Source: CAZTCJ01 sp964612085
GTDB lineage: Bacteria > Pseudomonadota > Alphaproteobacteria > JAJFIK01
Direction: 5' to 3'
DNA length: 9,792 nucleotides
Assembly: GCA_964612085.1 (NCBI GenBank)
Contig: CAZTCJ010000118.1
Location: 1 to 9,792, forward strand
In this document: piece by piece, positions 6,787-9,792 of the stretch
Position numbering within the stretch: position 1 is the first letter of the stretch
Layout: every line of letters begins with the position of its first letter
Program-made: the position numbers and the translations under genes
The notes under the pieces: model-generated
What the model saw: only the letters and a program-made list of their open reading frames with translations
The model's database searches: none
Told to the model about the DNA's origin: nothing

Positions 6787-6937
6787 GACATTCTCCTCAA
6801 ACTTCAAAGCGTTTGCCTTTGGCCGAGTTGATCTCCGAGCATTCAAAGGGCCGGGATCGTGGCTCAACGGTACGGCGTCGTTTGATGATTTCAATAAAGC
6901 CCTTTTGCGTCCTCATCATAGAGTCTAAAATATATCT
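6787..6937. promoter_or_regulatory. Divergent spacer; promoter for metal cassette, apparently leaderless
   Basis: 151-nt spacer between the VOC gene (-) and the metal cassette (+). On the + strand, TAAAAT (6926-6931) is a good -10 hexamer, with TTGCGT (6905-6910) 15 nt upstream or overlapping TTTTGC (6903-6908) 17 nt upstream. Transcription starting about 7 nt after the -10 would begin at the A of the ATG (6938), giving a leaderless mRNA. This agrees with the absence of an SD. An inverted pair CAAAGGGC (6844-6851) / GCCCTTTTG (6899-6907) flanks the centre. On the - strand TTGAAA precedes a poor -10. No MerR-type 19-20-nt spacer dyad was recognised. Confidence 0.45.
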
Positions 6938-7306
6938 ATGAAGTCTGTCCTGGCTGTCATAGTGGCTTTTGCGCTCAGCGTTGTCACGCCGCCTGTCTGT
7001 CCCCATGCCCTGGCGGGGGAGCCGGAGACGCAAGGTCATGCCGATCATCATGGTGCCCATGCGCATCATGAACCGGCAAGGTCCCATCACAAGATGCCGG
7101 ACGATCATGGCGGCTCTCATCACGGTTGTCCGGCCGATTGCAGCGGCGGGCCAAGCTGTTCCGGCTGCGCGCTGATGGTCAGCATGCTTATGCCGCGTGC
7201 GGACATGCCGGACCGCCCGGAAACCGTGCTGCTGCGCACGCTTCTGCCCAAGACGCTTACCCTGGGCATTATTCTTTCCTTCGATCCGCCGCCGCCGCGC
7301 GTCTGA
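6938..7306 (+). CDS. Small exported His/Cys-rich protein, putative metal binder (CopL-like)
   Basis: 122-residue protein with a Sec signal peptide (residues 1-26, ALA cleavage site). A mature N-terminal part carries 11 His between residues 34 and 62 in HH and HxH patterns, then four Cys (64, 68, 74, 77) in a C-x3-C-x5-C-x2-C arrangement. A hydrophobic-to-Pro tail ends SFDPPPPRV. Such composition points to a periplasmic metal-binding or leader protein. Layout and Pro-rich end recall the short CopL/DUF2946-like proteins that open copper-resistance operons, but I cannot confirm homology. An in-frame stop 12 nt upstream (6926-6928) and no other upstream start force ATG 6938. There is no Shine-Dalgarno sequence. 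It is the first gene of the presumed five-gene metal cassette and is followed by a hairpin at 7314-7332. Confidence 0.75.
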   Translation: MKSVLAVIVAFALSVVTPPVCPHALAGEPETQGHADHHGAHAHHEPARSHHKMPDDHGGSHHGCPADCSGGPSCSGCALMVSMLMPRADMPDRPETVLLRTLLPKTLTLGIILSFDPPPPRV

Positions 7307-7313
7307 GTCTGAC

Positions 7314-7332
7314 AGGCGGACTCCGTCCGCTT
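7314..7332 (+). other. Intercistronic GC-rich hairpin
   Basis: Perfect inverted repeat GCGGAC (7316-7321) / GTCCGC (7325-7330) with a three-base TCC loop, extended by one G-U and one A-U pair to about 8 bp. It begins 8 nt after the stop of the His-rich gene and about 40 nt before the next start. It is not followed by a T tract, so it is more likely an RNA-stability, processing or partial-termination element than a classic terminator. It shares the GGCGGAC...GTCCG design of the hairpin at 8845-8869. Confidence 0.6.
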
Positions 7333-7371
7333 CAGAACTTCTGATCTCATGACAACCGGAAAGGTATGGCT

Positions 7372-8016
7372 ATGACGCGCACTTTATGCGCGGTCGCCGT
7401 CCTGTGGCTGGCACTGACTGCAGGTGTCCAGGCGCGGCCCGTCTCTTATGAAGGCGGGTGGACGGTGATCGAGGAAACGGATCGTCAGAGTACGGCGCTC
7501 TGGGTCCATTACACACTCAATCCCAAACTATCCTTAGGCTATCGCGGCGAATGGGATCGCCGGGAGGATGCGCTCTTCAACGGAGCGCAGGCGACCTATT
7601 TGGTGCGCCGCTGGTTCGGGCAAGACTATCAAGGCAACCTCTACGCCTTCGGGGGCGCCGGGATCGCCGAAGCCTTGGGCGACGGAGGCACAGGGTCCCG
7701 GGCCGCAGGCTTCGCAGGCGTTCTCGCCGATTGGGAGACCCGCCGCTGGTTTGTCTCCTACAAGGCACGTGGCTTTGAGGCAGGCGAGGTGGATGGCTCG
7801 TTCTTTCAGGCCGCGCGGCTCGGTGTGGCGCCTTACATCGCCAATACGGGCGCGCTTCACACCTGGCTGATGATGGAAGTCGATCACCGTCCGGACAATG
7901 ACACGCCCATCGGCATCACGCCGCTAGTGCGCCTGTTCAAGGGGCCGGCCCTGCTCGAACTGGGCTGGAGCGTCCGGGATAACCAGCCGCTTGCCAATTT
8001 CACATACCGCTTCTGA
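7372..8016 (+). CDS. Outer-membrane-like or periplasmic protein of the metal cassette, function unknown
   Basis: 214-residue exported protein. A signal peptide ends at GVQA (about residue 21). The mature part has alternating aromatic and hydrophobic strands with Gly/Asp turns, and the final residues TYRF give the C-terminal aromatic typical of outer-membrane beta-barrels. Distinctive stretches are SLGYRGEWDRRED, ADWETRRWFVSYKARG and LHTWLMMEVDH followed by TPLVRLFKG. I recall similar proteins beside MerT/MerP-like genes in other proteobacteria but cannot name a family. Start: ATG codons occur at 7366 and 7372. The SD GGAAAGG (7358-7364) is only 1 nt from the first but 7 nt from the second, so 7372 is preferred. 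A passive channel or metal-binding role at the outer membrane is inferred only from shape and neighbours. It ends 18 nt before the HMA gene. Confidence 0.75.
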   Translation: MTRTLCAVAVLWLALTAGVQARPVSYEGGWTVIEETDRQSTALWVHYTLNPKLSLGYRGEWDRREDALFNGAQATYLVRRWFGQDYQGNLYAFGGAGIAEALGDGGTGSRAAGFAGVLADWETRRWFVSYKARGFEAGEVDGSFFQAARLGVAPYIANTGALHTWLMMEVDHRPDNDTPIGITPLVRLFKGPALLELGWSVRDNQPLANFTYRF

Positions 8017-8034
8017 CATCCGGAGGATACACCC

Positions 8035-8472
8035 ATGAAACCGTTTTTCATCCTGATACTGAACGCTCTCCTTGCCCTGCCTGTCTGGGCGCAAGAGCAT
8101 GAGCCCGACCGCGACCATGATCATGACAAGGACCATGCCCATGACGGTGATATGGAACAGCAAACAGCGACACCTAAAGAGATCGAAGAAGCCATCGCGG
8201 CGGGTGGGCGGCTTGTCGAGGTGAAGATCCTCGGCATGGTATGCGATTTCTGCGCCACTGCGCTCAATAAGATCTTCACCCGCCGTGACGAGGTATCGGC
8301 CGCTTATGTGGATCTCGACACCAAACTGCTCAGTGTGGTGCTGAAACCGGACGAAGATCTGGACGATGCCATCATCGAGCGCCTCGTGGAACAGGCCGGA
8401 TACAAGACCGCGTCCATTACCCGGGCACCGGAGCGCCGAGCAGGAGAGGGCGATGAAGACGACCCTTCGTGA
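8035..8472 (+). CDS. Periplasmic heavy-metal-associated (HMA) domain protein, MerP-like
   Basis: 145-residue exported protein. Residues 1-19 are a signal peptide (VWA cleavage). A His/Asp-rich linker (residues 21-39, five His alternating with Asp) follows. Then comes an HMA fold (about 60-128) with the metal-binding loop GMVCDFC, Cys70 and Cys73. MerP and CopZ-like proteins bind a soft metal ion between these two Cys and pass it to a membrane partner. The later strand DTKLLSVVLKP and the EQAGYKT end fit the ferredoxin-like HMA fold. The acidic, charged C-terminus (RRAGEGDEDDPS) overlaps the next gene. A good SD (GGAGG, about 8 nt upstream) supports the start. Its reading frame overlaps the MerT-like gene by 20 nt, suggesting translational coupling and a MerP-to-MerT-style handover. 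The metal could be Hg, Cu, Zn or another and is not decided by sequence. Confidence 0.88.
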   Translation: MKPFFILILNALLALPVWAQEHEPDRDHDHDKDHAHDGDMEQQTATPKEIEEAIAAGGRLVEVKILGMVCDFCATALNKIFTRRDEVSAAYVDLDTKLLSVVLKPDEDLDDAIIERLVEQAGYKTASITRAPERRAGEGDEDDPS

Positions 8473-8833
8473 GACCTTAGGCCCGACGCTTGCGCTTTTC
8501 GCCAGTCTCACCACGCTTGTTTGCTGTGCCTTGCCCGCGCTCTTGATCACCATCGGCGCGGGCGCGGTGATGGCGGGACTGGCGGCCGATATGCCCGGCC
8601 TCATCTGGCTTTCCCAGCGCAAGGAATGGGTCTTCGCTGTCGCGGGCGTCATGCTGGCCGTGGCCGGGGTCGTGAAATGGCGGACACGCAACGCCCCCTG
8701 TCCGGCGGACCCGGCGCAGGCGAAGGCCTGTACGCGGCTGCGCCGCTGGGGGACGATCCTCCTGGGGCTGGCGGGGGTGCTTTATCTGGTCGGCGGGTTC
8801 TTTGCGTTTTTAGCTGCTGATCTGCTGCTATAA
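8453..8833 (+). CDS. MerT-like inner-membrane metal transport protein
   Basis: 126-residue membrane protein with three likely TM helices (about 12-45, 59-75, 99-124). TM1 carries a vicinal Cys pair (Cys24-Cys25 in LVCCALPALL). The loop between TM2 and TM3 holds Cys83 and Cys93 (CPADPAQAKAC). This matches the MerT layout: a Cys-Cys pair in TM1 that accepts the ion from periplasmic MerP, and a second Cys pair in the cytoplasmic loop. Length is also near MerT (about 116). Sequence is only distantly like classical MerT, so mercury is not assured. The frame is open from 8366, but ATG 8453 has AGGAG at 6 nt and directly precedes TM1; the upstream extension is only the shadow of the overlapping HMA gene. 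It overlaps the HMA gene by 20 nt. A strong hairpin lies between it and the next gene. Confidence 0.85.
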   Translation: MKTTLRETLGPTLALFASLTTLVCCALPALLITIGAGAVMAGLAADMPGLIWLSQRKEWVFAVAGVMLAVAGVVKWRTRNAPCPADPAQAKACTRLRRWGTILLGLAGVLYLVGGFFAFLAADLLL

Positions 8834-8844
8834 ATGAAGAGAGG

Positions 8845-8869
8845 CGGACGGAACGATGTGTTCCGTCCG
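8845..8869 (+). other. Strong intercistronic hairpin (10-bp perfect stem)
   Basis: Perfect inverted repeat CGGACGGAAC (8845-8854) / GTTCCGTCCG (8860-8869) with a GATGT loop. Two further G-U pairs can extend it. It begins 11 nt after the MerT-like stop and ends about 20 nt before the next ATG, close to that gene's SD (GGAGG, 8880-8884). The bases after it are TTCCC, not a T run, so an intrinsic terminator is unlikely. A role in mRNA end protection, RNase processing or differential expression of the downstream gene is inferred. Confidence 0.7.
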
Positions 8870-8889
8870 TTCCCAATCCGGAGGCCGTC

Positions 8890-9276
8890 ATGCCATTCCT
8901 CACCCTTGTCCTGATCGCCAAGATCGGTGTTACGGCGCTCGCCGTGTCGCTGCCGTTCTTTGTCCTGTCCAAGGAGCGGATTGCGAAACTGTCCGGCTTT
9001 GCCATATCGGATCCGGTTCTGCTCCGGCTCTATGCCATGGCGGTGACGGCGCTTCTGGTGGGCTATGCCTCCGGTTTCGCGCCGATCGCGAACGGGGTGT
9101 TCCCCTGGGGTATCGTCATCATGGGGCTGGTCTCCAATGGCGGCGCGGCGCTGATCTTGTTCGCAACCGGCGGCTGGCGCGAAACGCCGCCGCTAGCGGT
9201 GTTCTTTACCCTGATCGCCGTGAGCCTGGCCGCGAGCCTCGCCATGCCGGCCGCCGTTTTGGTGCCCCTTTGGTAG
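8890..9276 (+). CDS. Orphan four-TM inner-membrane protein
   Basis: 128-residue highly hydrophobic protein with four predicted TM helices (about 3-26, 42-65, 70-93, 100-126), short loops and few charges. The first loop is basic (SKERIAKLSG), and a GWRETPP loop precedes TM4. It has no Cys or His pair, so it shows no obvious metal ligands. I do not recognise a family. It follows the MerT-like gene by 56 nt, has a good SD (GGAGG, 5 nt spacing), and is probably the last gene of the metal cassette, though the strong hairpin in between could set a different expression level. Possibilities include an accessory membrane subunit or an unrelated integral protein. Confidence 0.75.
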   Translation: MPFLTLVLIAKIGVTALAVSLPFFVLSKERIAKLSGFAISDPVLLRLYAMAVTALLVGYASGFAPIANGVFPWGIVIMGLVSNGGAALILFATGGWRETPPLAVFFTLIAVSLAASLAMPAAVLVPLW

Positions 9277-9359
9277 GCCGTTCGTCGTGAAACGGTTGCG
9301 TCCGGCTGGATCATGGGGCCAACTCGGGGCTCGACTGGCGACCTTGAGAGGAGATGAAG
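9277..9359. other. Spacer before the NTF2-like gene
   Basis: 83-nt gap between the four-TM gene and the next gene. It contains a weak inverted repeat CCGTT (9278-9282) / AACGG (9291-9295) just after the stop and a strong SD GAGAGGAG (9346-9353). No clear promoter or T-tract terminator is visible, so it is open whether the last gene belongs to the metal operon. Confidence 0.35.
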
Positions 9360-9792
9360 ATGCGAGCGATTTTTTTGGCGCTTTTCATGAGTTTGTGCAC
9401 GGGTTTGAGTGTTCAGGCCGGTGAGGCCGAAGACAAGGCCGCCATCAAGGCGGCGGTGTTCGATTATTTCCATGGCCAGGGCGAGGCCAGCGCCGAACGG
9501 CTCAACCGGGCTTTTGCGGCGGATCAGGCGACCATGGTCGGCGTCCTCCGGGAGGATGACGGCAGCGAGTCCGTCCGGGCCTGGAAGGATATGAGCCAGG
9601 TGCTGGCCGACTGGGCGGCGCGCGACAACCCGCCGGGCGGCGACCGGGACGGCGAGATCCTGGACATGAAGATGATCGACAGTCGTCTGGCCGTGGTGCT
9701 GTTCCGCTATACGGACCGCTTCTACGACGCCCTGACGCTGGCCAAGGTCAACGGCCAGTGGAAGATCATCGCCAAGGCGTTCGTGGCGCAGT
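9360..9792 (+). CDS. Secreted Lumazine_bd_2/NTF2-like protein, 3'-truncated by window edge
   Basis: Open frame of 144 codons running off the window. Residues 1-20 look like a signal peptide (MRAIFLALFMSLCTGLSVQA), so the product is exported or periplasmic. The mature part fits the putative lumazine-binding family (Lumazine_bd_2, NTF2-like cone fold): a helix with YFHGQGEASAERLNRAFAADQATMVG, a W-containing central helix, then the strands EILDMKMIDSRLAVVLFRYTDRFYDALTLAKVNGQWKIIAKAF, which include the typical YxD...LxLxKxNGxWKI pattern. Members form dimers with a hydrophobic pocket, and most have no known function. Start: in-frame ATGs occur at 9354 and 9360; AGGAG at 9349-9353 gives 6 nt to 9360, so that is preferred. 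Only the last few residues are likely missing. Confidence 0.8.
   Translation, partial: MRAIFLALFMSLCTGLSVQAGEAEDKAAIKAAVFDYFHGQGEASAERLNRAFAADQATMVGVLREDDGSESVRAWKDMSQVLADWAARDNPPGGDRDGEILDMKMIDSRLAVVLFRYTDRFYDALTLAKVNGQWKIIAKAFVAQ

Noticed and set aside
6787..6894. 36-residue N-terminal extension of the VOC protein from an ATG at 6894
   Set aside because: Low-complexity, unlike the family; the internal ATG at 6786 has a strong SD and begins the conserved domain.
6844..6907. CAAAGGGC / GCCCTTTTG inverted pair as a regulator site
   Set aside because: Imperfect and 47 nt apart; too weak to call an operator alone.
6851..6912. tRNA-like stretch (GGGATCGTGGCTCAACGGTA resembles acceptor and D-arm)
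   Set aside because: No T-loop GTTCGA motif, no matching 3' acceptor strand and no anticodon arm.
7924..8691. 255-residue - strand open frame
   Set aside because: Antisense to three + strand genes with clear signal peptides, HMA and CysCys motifs; shadow frame.

Overview
The window looks like a stretch of chromosome from a high-GC Gram-negative bacterium, most likely an alphaproteobacterium. This rests on dense G/C-ending codons, several Sec signal peptides, an outer-membrane-like protein ending in Phe, and the flavour of the thiolase, RhlE, CspA-type and glyoxalase-like proteins. No organism can be named from the sequence alone. No rRNA, tRNA, IS element, CRISPR array or integrase was found.

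Region 1 (1-2363, + strand) is the end of a metabolic operon. It holds the C-terminal three quarters of an acetoacetyl-CoA-type thiolase, a Rid-family protein that lacks the usual catalytic Arg, and an M14-like zinc carboxypeptidase/deacylase (DUF2817). The genes are 6-12 nt apart and are probably co-transcribed. Region 2 (2406-3077, - strand) is a single secreted protein made of six tandem W-x-C-x10-C repeats.

Region 3 (3214-4860, - strand) pairs a RhlE-type DEAD-box RNA helicase, which starts with TTG, with a CspA-type cold-shock protein downstream of it. This is a plausible RNA-remodelling pair. A 294-nt divergent spacer with a perfect 14-bp palindrome follows. Region 4 has a membrane-anchored or exported YncE/YVTN-type beta-propeller (5155-6393, +) converging on a small VOC/glyoxalase-like protein (6409-6786, -).

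Region 5 (6938-9276, +) is the most interesting part. It is a compact five-gene cassette that appears to handle a soft or transition metal. It encodes a His/Cys-rich small exported protein, an outer-membrane-like protein, a periplasmic HMA (MerP-like) protein with a His/Asp-rich linker, an overlapping MerT-like membrane protein with a Cys-Cys pair, and an orphan four-TM protein. No mercuric reductase, MerR regulator, P-type ATPase or RND pump lies inside the window. The first gene appears to be translated from a leaderless or SD-less start. Two similar GC-rich hairpins sit just after stop codons in the operon. The window ends inside a secreted Lumazine_bd_2/NTF2-like protein (9360-end).
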